Below are positions 8,045-16,080 of a stretch of 18,445 bases of DNA, in pieces. Numbering within the stretch: position 1 is the first letter of the stretch; each line of letters opens with the position of its first letter. The notes under the pieces were generated by a model that saw only the letters and a program-made list of their open reading frames with translations, ran no database searches and had not been told where the DNA came from. A program made the translations under genes and the position numbers. Location: the NCBI GenBank assembly GCA_040383885.1, contig JBEICQ010000036.1:1-18445 (forward strand). The letters run 5' to 3'. Source of the DNA: JBEICQ01 sp040383885. Its GTDB lineage: Bacteria > Bacteroidota > Bacteroidia > UBA4408.

Positions 8045-9496
8045 ATGGATAGAATCAAGAATGTGTTGGGTAGAACAGGAATTCGTCATGTGCTTGCCAT
8101 CACTTTTTTTTGCAGATTGATTTTCAGGTTGTTTCTCGCACGCTATTTCTACGGACGAGAAGATTTTTTCATGTCTTACGATACTATTTGTTGGTCTAAT
8201 GCGTTTGACTTTCTGTTGGAAACAGGAAAATTTACCATCGATCCGAATCATCCCAATGGATATTTTTCCAGAATGCCTCTTTTTTCTTTTTACATGGGGG
8301 CTTTCTATTTGTTGCTTGGGAAAGATTGGATGCTTACCTATCAGGTAATTTCATGGTTTCAGATTTTTCTCGATTGTGTGACCGTCTGGCTGGTCTACAA
8401 AACAATGGTCAACCTTACTTCTTCAAATGTCAAGGCAGTTGTTGTCTCCTTCTTGTTTGGCATCTATCCCTTCTACCTGGTTTGGTCACCTGTGGCTTAC
8501 ACGGAGTCATTAAGTGTATTTCTGCTGGTTCTTGCCATCTATTTCTCAACTTCTCCCAATGCCCGATTCCGCTCCTATGTTTTTTCTGGTTTTTCGTTGG
8601 GATTGGCTGCATTGCTGAGACCCCAATTGTTACTCCTTGTTCTTCTTTTTCCATTGGCATTTTTTTTACCGGAGACAGGAAATGTGCGTAAGGCTTTTCG
8701 TTTTGGAATGGCATTCATGCTTGGTATGGTGCTTGGGTTCGGCCCCTGGCCTGCCAGAAATTATATTTTTCATCACCGTTTGGTCATCACCCAGGACATA
8801 ACCGGCAGCCCCAACTGGTACAAAGATGTAATGGCATTCACAAAATTTATGTACGCCGTACAAACTGATTGGAATCCTCAATTTGATGAAATCGTAGCCG
8901 GAAAATCGGTCACTTATCCTGTGGGTGCCAAATTACATGCTGCCGATAGTGTCCGTTTGAGAAAAGCGTTCAAACTGGCTGCCACACATTCTTTCGGGTT
9001 CAGTCATTGGACGGGTTCGTGGCGTCCCAAAATGACCACGGATAATCCTGAAACGGATTCGGTCATCGCCATCTTTACCGAGCTTCGCACAAAAATAATC
9101 AGGGAACAACCAACACACTTCTGGTTATGGGTGCCTTTAGGGAACCTCCAAAAAGCCATTTTTAAATCACAATTAAACTGGAAAAATACAAAGGGCGTTT
9201 TTAATCTGCTCTCCTCTCTGCTCTTTAATCTCCGTGCTTTGCTCATTTTATCAGGCTTCGCTGCATTAATTATTCTTCTGTGCAAGCCAAACGGTCGGAA
9301 AAATCCTTTGAACTGGTTATCATTTTTTTATTTCTTGTTGCTATATCTGATCATGTGTTTTGGGAATGCCAACATGTTAAGAAATATAGAAATCAGGTAT
9401 TTTCTGCATGCCGATCTCCTGCTTCTTATACCTCTGGGTCTGTGTATTGGCGACTGGTTCGAAAATCAGCCGGCTAAAGAAGCAGTGCGCCCTTGA
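8045..9496 (+). CDS. GT-C type membrane glycosyltransferase (GT39/PMT_2-like)
   Basis: The 483-residue protein has about 10-12 membrane helices through most of its length. The first helix (RHVLAITFFCRLIFRLFLA) leads to a periplasmic loop with Asp46 (MSYDTICWSNAFD), where GT-C enzymes keep their catalytic acid. Later motifs typical of Bacteroidota GT39-like proteins are WSPVAYTESLSVFLL (148-162) and GLAALLRPQLLLL (186-198). It probably transfers a sugar from a lipid-linked donor to an envelope acceptor. It differs from the glycosyltransferase at 4579 in lacking a large C-terminal soluble domain; its main extracytoplasmic loop is internal, about residues 240-370. The start at 8045 is preferred because a later ATG (residue 43) would remove the first helix. 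It lies 18 bases after the preceding gene, with a -7 box between. Confidence 0.8.
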   Translation: MDRIKNVLGRTGIRHVLAITFFCRLIFRLFLARYFYGREDFFMSYDTICWSNAFDFLLETGKFTIDPNHPNGYFSRMPLFSFYMGAFYLLLGKDWMLTYQVISWFQIFLDCVTVWLVYKTMVNLTSSNVKAVVVSFLFGIYPFYLVWSPVAYTESLSVFLLVLAIYFSTSPNARFRSYVFSGFSLGLAALLRPQLLLLVLLFPLAFFLPETGNVRKAFRFGMAFMLGMVLGFGPWPARNYIFHHRLVITQDITGSPNWYKDVMAFTKFMYAVQTDWNPQFDEIVAGKSVTYPVGAKLHAADSVRLRKAFKLAATHSFGFSHWTGSWRPKMTTDNPETDSVIAIFTELRTKIIREQPTHFWLWVPLGNLQKAIFKSQLNWKNTKGVFNLLSSLLFNLRALLILSGFAALIILLCKPNGRKNPLNWLSFFYFLLLYLIMCFGNANMLRNIEIRYFLHADLLLLIPLGLCIGDWFENQPAKEAVRP

Positions 9497-9519
9497 TTTT
9501 TTCATTGTTAAATTAATAT

Positions 9520-9527
9520 TAAATTTG
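9520..9527 (+). promoter_or_regulatory. Bacteroidota -7 box (TAAATTTG) before plsY
   Basis: TAAATTTG, followed by CGG, fits TAnnTTTG and lies 18 bases before the plsY start. A TTG at 9493-9495 is 24 bases upstream, slightly beyond usual spacing; another at 9505-9507 is too close at 12. The sequence ATTTGCGG is shared with the box at 8030-8037. Expected leader is about 12 bases. Confidence 0.5.
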
Positions 9528-9544
9528 CGGCTGTTGTTGATGAT

Positions 9545-10186
9545 TTGATAACACCCATAAACATACTACTTCTTATATTTTCCTATTTACTGGGTTCTAT
9601 CCCTTCCGCAATTTGGATTGGTAAATGGTTCTACAAAAAGGACATAAGAGAATTTGGCAGTGGAAATGCAGGAGCTACCAATACCTTCAGGGTACTTGGT
9701 AAAAAAGCCGGTATTCCTGTTTTGATCCTCGATATTCTAAAGGGATTCTTCGCTGTGCAGCTATCTTTTTACACCACAGGAATTGATACAGATTCAGAGG
9801 GGTTCATAAATCTTAAAATTATTCTTGGCATTTCCGCATTTTTGGGTCATCTTTTTCCTGTTTTCGCAGAGTTCAGAGGCGGCAAAGGCGTTGCAACTTT
9901 GCTTGGCGCTTGTTTGGCTATCAGTTGGGCCCCTACACTCATGTCTCTTGGCGTTTTTGTTATTTTGTTGTTCGCCACAGGATATGTCTCACTTGGCTCA
10001 ATTGGAGCCTCACTCTTTTATCCATTCTCTGAAATTGTAATCATACAGACCGAATATCCTACAAAGGTGGTTTTCTCTATGCTGATTGCTCTCCTGCTTC
10101 TTATTACCCATCAGAAAAACATTGAACGATTATTTAAAAAACAGGAAAGCAGGATTTTTAGTCCGGGTCGCAAACGCATCGCGTGA
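9545..10186 (+). CDS. plsY: Glycerol-3-phosphate acyltransferase PlsY
   Basis: The 213-residue integral membrane enzyme transfers an acyl group from acyl-phosphate to glycerol-3-phosphate, making lysophosphatidic acid. All family motifs are present: GSIPSAIWIG (17-26), GSGNAGATN (38-46) with the following TFRVLGKKAG, the central GHLFPVFAEFRGGKGVAT (101-118) and THQKNIERL (188-196). No ATG lies in frame between the upstream stop at 9509 and the first conserved residues. The likely start is TTG at 9545, which gives MITPINILLLIFSYLLGSIP, the expected N-terminal length. An ATG at 9540 is out of frame and meets TGA at once. The substrate comes from GpsA, encoded nearby, and a -7 box at 9520 suggests its own transcription. 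Confidence 0.96.
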   Translation: MITPINILLLIFSYLLGSIPSAIWIGKWFYKKDIREFGSGNAGATNTFRVLGKKAGIPVLILDILKGFFAVQLSFYTTGIDTDSEGFINLKIILGISAFLGHLFPVFAEFRGGKGVATLLGACLAISWAPTLMSLGVFVILLFATGYVSLGSIGASLFYPFSEIVIIQTEYPTKVVFSMLIALLLLITHQKNIERLFKKQESRIFSPGRKRIA

Positions 10187-10261
10187 TGGGTACCTGGTCG
10201 ATTTTATTTCGGTTTGTCCTCAATTATCCGTAAAATAGCGCAATTAGTGACTGAAGCAAAT

Positions 10262-13200
10262 ATGCAGATGAAAGGAAAAGCCCCCAGATTGTATTTCGCC
10301 GGAATACTTGCCTTGGTTTGTCTGAATCTGTTTTCGGTGAGGGCTCAGGACACTTTTGGCTCTGAAAAAGAACTCAGAAACAAAGCATCCAAGTATTTTA
10401 AAAACGACGATTTTGTTTCCTGTCTTCCCCTTTATTCCCAGCTGCTAAGTCTTTATCCTAAAGAAGCTGAATACAGTTATCGTTATGGTGTTTGTCTTCT
10501 GATGGCCGGTAAGGAGAAAGAAAAATCAATTCTCTACCTATCCAGCGCATCAAAAAGTGCTGATGCTGAAATGGAAGTATTTTTCTACCTGGGTAAAGCA
10601 TGTCATCTCAATTACCGTTTTGATGAAGCCATTCAGCATTACAACACTTACCGTTTAAAGGCAAGCGATAAGAAAACTTTGAAGTATGATGTGGACAGGC
10701 AGATTGAAATGTGCAGGAATGGCAAAGCACTTCTACAAACGATTACCGACCTCACGGTTTTACAGAAAAATCAGTTTCCTACTGCCGAGTATTTCAGAGC
10801 ATACGACCTGGGAACTTTGGGTATTAAAATTATTGCAAAACCTGATGATCTTCGCTCTCCCATTGACAAAAAGAAAAATGAGTCCGGCATCATTGTCATT
10901 AATCCCAATCATCCGTACATCTATTTTTCCAGTTTTGGAGACATTGATAAAGGAGAAAAAGATCTCTATCGTATTCTCAAAACTGACAATTTTACTTGGA
11001 ACCGTGCTCAGCCTCTAAGTAATGTTATCAATACCCCATATGATGAGGATTATCCTTTTGTAACATCCGACGGCAAGAATCTTTTTTTCTCTTCAAAGGG
11101 ACACAACAGCATGGGTGGATATGATGTTTTTCGCTCAGTTTTTGATTCACTGTCGGGTACTTTTCAGATTCCTATCAATGTTGATTTTGCCATTAATACA
11201 CCTGATGATGACATGCTCTACATCAGCGACAGCCAGTTGGATTATGCCTATTTCTCCTCCCGTCGCAGCACCGATGCAGGCAATATCACCGTTTTTAAAA
11301 TTAAAAAAGAAAGGGTCCCCGGCAAGATTGTGCTCGTTCGCGGCTCTCTCGCAGCAGGAGATGATAAGACGCATCCGCCTACCAAAATAACCATCAGGAA
11401 TCAGGCCGGAAACCATGTGGTGTCAACCATCAAGCCCAACAAGGCCGGTTTTTTTCAGCTCATTCTCCGTCAAGGTTTGGAATACCAGTACACCATAGAA
11501 TCGGAAGGATATACAGCCCTGTCAAAATCAGTTGCCATACCTGAAAACAGCGAAACAGCGCCTCTTATTCAGGAGATTACCCTTTCAAAGTCCGGTGGAA
11601 CCGATCAGGTCAATATCAGCAATGTTTATCAGCAGGGTCCACCTGATGAGAGTACCCAACAGGCCATCACCGCCTTTTTTCGTGAACGCGCCAACCTGGA
11701 TGTAAACCTTGGCCAGCAAATTAATGAGGGTTTGCTACAATCATCAAAACCCACCGAAGTTCCCAAGCCCAAGGCATCGGCTAATTCAAATGATGCTTTG
11801 CTCGAAACAGCCAGAAAGGATGCCATCGAAACCAGGGAAGAAGCTAATGTCCTGCAGAACCGTAAGGAGGAATTGTTCAAACTGGCTAAACAAAAAGGAG
11901 ATTCTGCCAACCTCATGTCGGGTCTTTACGCAAACAGCAAAACACCTGCCTACAAAAAGCAGGAAGATTTGTATCGTTTGAAATCTTCCGAATTGCTCTC
12001 ACAAGCCAATGAGGCAGAAGAAAAATTCAATGAGAAAAAAGCAGAAGCCGATTGGCAGGACAACTATACCGTTCGGCTTGAGGCTGCGGTAAAAAGCGGA
12101 GACAATGCTGAAATTGCCAAGCTCAAAACCACCCGATTCGACAAAGAAAAGGACATGCCTGCAAAAGCCGCAGAGAGCGAGGTGGCCATAGCAAAAGGGT
12201 CCTCTGCCGATCTTGCGCAGCAAATAGAACAGCTTCGAAAAGACCAGGCAGGATTATCCAATCCTGAAGACAAGGCAAGGGTACAGAAACAAATTGATGC
12301 GCTTACCCAAGAGAAATTGGGTATGGAGAAGAAAGCGGAATCTGCTACAGGAATTACAGAATCTGCCAAAACAGAAAATGATGGTAAGACAAACGACACA
12401 GCCGTTCTAAATACCGGTGTTGCCGCTAATGCTTCCACCGATCAGGCAGCGGGTGATGCAAAAGCGCAGCTTTCCGCAGCCGATAAAATACTTCGCGATG
12501 CCGATGCACTGAAAAAGCGCGCAGCACGCACTGCCGATCCGGCGCAGAAAGTAAGAATGCTCAAAGAAGCAGATGCACAGGTAAGGAGAGGACAGGAGGA
12601 AAAAATTAAATCCGAATCCAGACTCATCACAGTACAGGCTGAAGCTATTCAAAAAAGCAATGAGGAGATTAGCACCAGTAATCTTTCCACCGATTCTGGA
12701 CTTTCAGGTAAGCTCAACCAGGAGAACAAGACCATGCTTGCAGATGCTGAAAACCTAAGACAACAGGCAGCATCAGAAAAAAGTCCTGCAGCAAAGGCAA
12801 AGAAATTAGAGGCTGCCAGAATACTACAGGAAAAAGTAATCAGCAACCAGCAACGCTTAATGCAGGAGGTGAATGCAGCCAAAGAAAAGCAAGCGGTATA
12901 TGCTGCAGCGCGTATAAGGGAGTCAGAAGAATTGATGCAACAGGCAGCTGCCCTTGAGCAAAAATCCAATGAGGTATTGGCAAGTGCAGACCCCATTCGT
13001 GAGGCTTTTAGAAAAGATGAAGACAATGCACAGAACCTGAGAAGTTATGCCGCCGGTTTGAAAAACAAAACCAAAAAAGCGGATGCCGAAAATGCTGCTC
13101 TCTCATACGATAAATCAGCCGCAATAAAGCGTCAATCAATTGACTCCATTCAGAAGCTGGCCGATGCCCATACAGCCAATGCAAGGGCTTTAAAATCCCG

Positions 13201-15763
13201 CGCAGAAGAGGTAAGAGACAATGCAAATAAACCTCCCAAACAGGAAATGCTCGCCGGGGAGAACAAGACGGAATCACCTGCGCTTGGCAATGTTCCCGAA
13301 AACAAAACTGCAGCCAATCCCTCGCAGGCCTCATCAGAAAACCCTGTAAATACCTCAAAGCCTTCTATCTCTTCCGGCAATACACCTGAGGAGTTCAACC
13401 GTTATGCTTCAGCCAGAGCAACAGTAGATGAATTCAAAAGGCAGTATGGCTCTTTGGAACAAGAAATTTCAGCACTCAGGGCTTCAGGAAATGAAAAACT
13501 GGAAAAATCAGTACAAGTTTTGGAGGCAGCTCAGGAGACCGGCAAGAAAGAACGAAAAGCTGCCGTAAAAGAGGCTATGCAGCTGGATGCTGCCGGAAAT
13601 GACGAGCTGGCCAAAGCAGATTCGCTGGAGCGCACATTCGCCTCTGCCAAAGCCAAAAAAGAGGAAGCATTACTTTCACTCAGGAGTATGGAAGCTTCAC
13701 CGGGTTTTTCAGAAATCGCTCAACTGCAACAACAAAACAATAACTCATCACAGTATGCCAAAACCACCACTGGAGATGTACAGGCTGTCGAGAGTCCATC
13801 AGTCGCCGGTTCAAAAAATGCAGTTGGCAGCGGTGATGCATCATTAAATGCTGCAAAAATATCCGGCGAAGCAACTGGTAGCAGTAATACAACTCCTCCG
13901 GCAACTCAAACAGAGAAAACCAATAAGCCCTCCCGGAACCTGCCGCCCCCATCTGCCAAATATCCTGTGTATGTTCCCGGAGAAAAGGTGGAAGGATTGA
14001 GTTATTCTGCCGAAGAACTCCTTGCCATCATCACCAGCAAAGCTTTTAATGATTACACCAATCTGAGACAACAAGCTGACAGCGCAAATTTCTTCTATGA
14101 GATGTTTGGCAAGAAAAGTCAGGCCCTTGCTGATACCGTAAAAATCATTGCTTCTGAGGCCGCCGACTTGATGGAACAGGTTGAAGATGCTCCCAGAGAC
14201 GAGGCCAAATCGCTGAAATTACAAGCCAAACAAAAGGAAGCCCTTGCCGACAAAATTCTGGCTCGTTCTGATTCAATCTATTCTGAAAGCGAGAACCTCT
14301 CCAAGCTTATTGATACCAAAGACAATGAAACTATTCTTTTGATTCAACAGTTCGATGGACGGGAAGCGTCTAATTACAAAATCATTTACGACAAAATTGC
14401 CCGCAAAGAGTTTTTCTCAAACTCACCGCTGGTAGAGAAATATTTTGCTACATTCTCACAAACCAGACAGCGTGAAATCGAAGCCGCTAAAGCTGAGACC
14501 CTTAAAAAAGACCAACTTGCTGTCAATACCTCCAACAGTCCGGTAAAGCCTGTTGAGAATAGCAGTACTCCTCCGCCAGCCGATCCCCAAACTGCTATCA
14601 ATCCTGAACCCAAGGCCACCCTTCAAACTTCAACTACACTTGTGAACAGCCCGCCTGTGGCAAAGAAAATTACACCAGCCAACGATGTTGCTGCACAGCA
14701 GAAGTATGCACCTGGCACCATTCAGTATGATGTGCCCCTTCCTGCAGGTATTGTTTTTCGTATCCAGGTTGGTGCCTATAACCGCAAGGTGAACAACAAT
14801 CCTTTTGGTGACCGTTATCCGCTTTTTGGTCGTCAGGTAAACAATCTGGTGGTTTATTCTGCCGGGATGTTCAGCAACTTACCTGAAGCACAAACAGCCC
14901 GTGATTTCTTCCGCGGAAACGGACAAGCCGATGCATTTATAACAGCCTATTGCAATGGGGAACGCATCTCTGTTCGTCAGGCAATGGCTTACATCAGAAG
15001 AGGCACCGGTTGTGACAACCAGCCCCTGCCTGAATCGCAATTGGCTGAAAATGGTGTTGGAAGCGAAAGGAATGTGATTCCCGATGCACAGCAAGGTAAT
15101 CTGAAACAAATAACAGGACTGCTTTACACGGTGCAGGTAGGTGTTTACCGCACTTTGGTTCCGGCCTCAAGGTTATACAACCTCTCTCCGCTTTATTACG
15201 ACACCATCGGAAGGCGCTTGATCCGTTACTCCGTTGGTATCTACAATAATCGAAATGATGCGGCAGATGCTTGCAGAACAATCATTGAAAGAGGTATTAA
15301 AGACGCCTTTGTAATTCCTTACTTCAACAAGCGAAGAATATCCATAGAGGAGTCCACCAGACTGCAGCGTGAAAGGGGAGAAGAAGTACTTGTAAAAGGA
15401 GAATTTGTTAATGCGAAACCAGGTTCCGGACCTGCAATTATTTCGCAGCAACCTTCCTTGAATCTGAGTAATGAAGAAAAGGCAAATGTGAAACTTAAGG
15501 TTCAGATTGGGGTATTCCGAAAAGATGTTCCTGTAGAAACCATGAATATATTCTTAAAGCTTGCACCCAAAGGAATTGATGTAAGTAAATCAGCGGATGG
15601 TTTAACAACATACACCATAGGAAATTTTAACACTCTTGCTGAAGTAGAAAACCTCCGTCGCGAAGCAATAGCAGCGGGGCTGGAAGATGCTTTTGTTGTG
15701 GGATTCGCCGGAAACCGTAAAATATCAGTTGAGCAAGCCAAGTCCATCCTTGGCATCAAGTAA
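10262..15763 (+). CDS. Giant exported PorE-like protein: TPR, PD40, regulatory-like domain, long helical stalk, three SPOR-like repeats
   Basis: The 1833-residue product starts at ATG 10262, giving a signal peptide (MQMKGK, hydrophobic core, cleavage after SVRAQ). In order: TPR-like helices about 37-150; PD40 beta-propeller blades about 215-350, with NLFFSSKGHNSMGGYDVF at 273-290; a carboxypeptidase-regulatory-like domain about 354-430; an Ala/Glu/Lys/Gln-rich coiled-coil region about 510-1160; a Ser/Thr/Pro linker to about 1243; more helices about 1247-1420; a Pro-rich linker; and three SPOR-like repeats at about 1495-1582, 1619-1705 and 1742-1833. The N-terminal order TPR-PD40-CRD is that of PorE, a peptidoglycan-linked type IX secretion component, but PorE ends in an OmpA domain. 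SPOR domains bind septal, denuded peptidoglycan, so the C-terminus probably anchors to the wall. The 75-base gap before the ATG has no clear promoter. A TTG at 10214 in the same frame would place 16 charged residues before the signal and is less likely. Confidence 0.85.
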   Translation: MQMKGKAPRLYFAGILALVCLNLFSVRAQDTFGSEKELRNKASKYFKNDDFVSCLPLYSQLLSLYPKEAEYSYRYGVCLLMAGKEKEKSILYLSSASKSADAEMEVFFYLGKACHLNYRFDEAIQHYNTYRLKASDKKTLKYDVDRQIEMCRNGKALLQTITDLTVLQKNQFPTAEYFRAYDLGTLGIKIIAKPDDLRSPIDKKKNESGIIVINPNHPYIYFSSFGDIDKGEKDLYRILKTDNFTWNRAQPLSNVINTPYDEDYPFVTSDGKNLFFSSKGHNSMGGYDVFRSVFDSLSGTFQIPINVDFAINTPDDDMLYISDSQLDYAYFSSRRSTDAGNITVFKIKKERVPGKIVLVRGSLAAGDDKTHPPTKITIRNQAGNHVVSTIKPNKAGFFQLILRQGLEYQYTIESEGYTALSKSVAIPENSETAPLIQEITLSKSGGTDQVNISNVYQQGPPDESTQQAITAFFRERANLDVNLGQQINEGLLQSSKPTEVPKPKASANSNDALLETARKDAIETREEANVLQNRKEELFKLAKQKGDSANLMSGLYANSKTPAYKKQEDLYRLKSSELLSQANEAEEKFNEKKAEADWQDNYTVRLEAAVKSGDNAEIAKLKTTRFDKEKDMPAKAAESEVAIAKGSSADLAQQIEQLRKDQAGLSNPEDKARVQKQIDALTQEKLGMEKKAESATGITESAKTENDGKTNDTAVLNTGVAANASTDQAAGDAKAQLSAADKILRDADALKKRAARTADPAQKVRMLKEADAQVRRGQEEKIKSESRLITVQAEAIQKSNEEISTSNLSTDSGLSGKLNQENKTMLADAENLRQQAASEKSPAAKAKKLEAARILQEKVISNQQRLMQEVNAAKEKQAVYAAARIRESEELMQQAAALEQKSNEVLASADPIREAFRKDEDNAQNLRSYAAGLKNKTKKADAENAALSYDKSAAIKRQSIDSIQKLADAHTANARALKSRAEEVRDNANKPPKQEMLAGENKTESPALGNVPENKTAANPSQASSENPVNTSKPSISSGNTPEEFNRYASARATVDEFKRQYGSLEQEISALRASGNEKLEKSVQVLEAAQETGKKERKAAVKEAMQLDAAGNDELAKADSLERTFASAKAKKEEALLSLRSMEASPGFSEIAQLQQQNNNSSQYAKTTTGDVQAVESPSVAGSKNAVGSGDASLNAAKISGEATGSSNTTPPATQTEKTNKPSRNLPPPSAKYPVYVPGEKVEGLSYSAEELLAIITSKAFNDYTNLRQQADSANFFYEMFGKKSQALADTVKIIASEAADLMEQVEDAPRDEAKSLKLQAKQKEALADKILARSDSIYSESENLSKLIDTKDNETILLIQQFDGREASNYKIIYDKIARKEFFSNSPLVEKYFATFSQTRQREIEAAKAETLKKDQLAVNTSNSPVKPVENSSTPPPADPQTAINPEPKATLQTSTTLVNSPPVAKKITPANDVAAQQKYAPGTIQYDVPLPAGIVFRIQVGAYNRKVNNNPFGDRYPLFGRQVNNLVVYSAGMFSNLPEAQTARDFFRGNGQADAFITAYCNGERISVRQAMAYIRRGTGCDNQPLPESQLAENGVGSERNVIPDAQQGNLKQITGLLYTVQVGVYRTLVPASRLYNLSPLYYDTIGRRLIRYSVGIYNNRNDAADACRTIIERGIKDAFVIPYFNKRRISIEESTRLQRERGEEVLVKGEFVNAKPGSGPAIISQQPSLNLSNEEKANVKLKVQIGVFRKDVPVETMNIFLKLAPKGIDVSKSADGLTTYTIGNFNTLAEVENLRREAIAAGLEDAFVVGFAGNRKISVEQAKSILGIK
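12488..12850 (+). repeat. Degenerate helical repeat units in the stalk of the PorE-like protein
   Basis: Two units in the stalk align without gaps. The unit beginning at residue 743 (ILRDADALKKRAARTADPAQ) and the one beginning at residue 825 (MLADAENLRQQAASEKSPAA) share the spaced pattern L-x-D-A-x-x-L-x-x-x-A-A-x4-P-A-x-K-x3-L-x-x-A and lie 82 residues apart. A more divergent copy is seen around 14140-14250 (AADLMEQVEDAP followed by EAKSLKLQAKQ). The similarity is at protein level; no long exact DNA repeat was seen. Confidence 0.6.
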
Positions 15764-15780
15764 TATATTCAGTAATTTTG
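15750..15780 (+). promoter_or_regulatory. Bacteroidota promoter for clpS (TTG-N20-TAATTTTG)
   Basis: TTG at 15750-15752 and TAATTTTG at 15773-15780 are separated by 20 bases, the best -33/-7 pair in the window. Transcription should begin near 15785, giving a leader of about 15 A/T-rich bases before the clpS ATG. The -33 element lies inside the last codons of the upstream giant gene. Confidence 0.7.
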
Positions 15781-15800
15781 TTCTTCTAAAATTAGCATCT

Positions 15801-16076
15801 ATGTCACAACAAACCGAATGGCTGGAAGAAGTGCAAGCTTCAGAAGTAACAGAGAAAGTATACTCGCTTATTTTACACAACGATGACCATAATACCTTCG
15901 ATTTCGTTATCCAAACACTTATTGAGGTTTGTGATCATGAACCATTACAGGCTGAACAATGTACTTATTTAGTTCATTTTAAAGGTAAATGCGATGTGAT
16001 GACAGATACATTCAACAACCTGAAACCTTTCCGTAGTCAACTCCTCGGAAGAGGACTCACAGCCACCATTGATTAA
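15801..16076 (+). CDS. clpS: ATP-dependent Clp protease adaptor ClpS
   Basis: The 91-residue protein is a small cytoplasmic adaptor that recognises N-degron substrates and hands them to the ClpA/ClpC unfoldase with ClpP. The core VYSLILHNDDHNTFDFVI (20-37) holds the conserved NDD at 27-29, which in ClpS contacts the N-terminal amino group of the substrate. It is followed by TLIEVCDHEPLQAEQCTYL, the conserved helix, and by HFKGKCDV. The last part (RSQLLGRGLTATI) matches the family's C-terminal strand. The frame stays open further upstream, but ATG 15801 follows the -7 box directly and gives the usual family length. The stop is 4 bases before the next ATG, so clpS and the synthase are probably co-transcribed. 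Confidence 0.93.
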   Translation: MSQQTEWLEEVQASEVTEKVYSLILHNDDHNTFDFVIQTLIEVCDHEPLQAEQCTYLVHFKGKCDVMTDTFNNLKPFRSQLLGRGLTATID

Positions 16077-16080
16077 GCAG

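Noticed and set aside
10214..10261. In-frame TTG start for the giant protein, 16 codons before the ATG
   Set aside because: It would place a charged stretch ahead of the signal peptide. ATG 10262 gives a normal short positive N-terminus.
10187..10261. Promoter for the giant gene in the 75-base gap after plsY
   Set aside because: A TTTG at 10213-10216 and TAAAATAG at 10231 are present, but spacing and the second element deviate too far from TTG-N17-23-TAnnTTTG.
12064..13026. Several minus-strand open frames of 80-125 codons under the stalk region
   Set aside because: They are Ser/Ala/Cys/Phe-rich mirrors of the Ala/Lys/Glu-rich coding strand and arise from its codon bias.
16069..16080. In-frame TTG start for the synthase overlapping clpS
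   Set aside because: ATG 16081 follows four codons later and gives a normal N-terminus; nothing favours the TTG.
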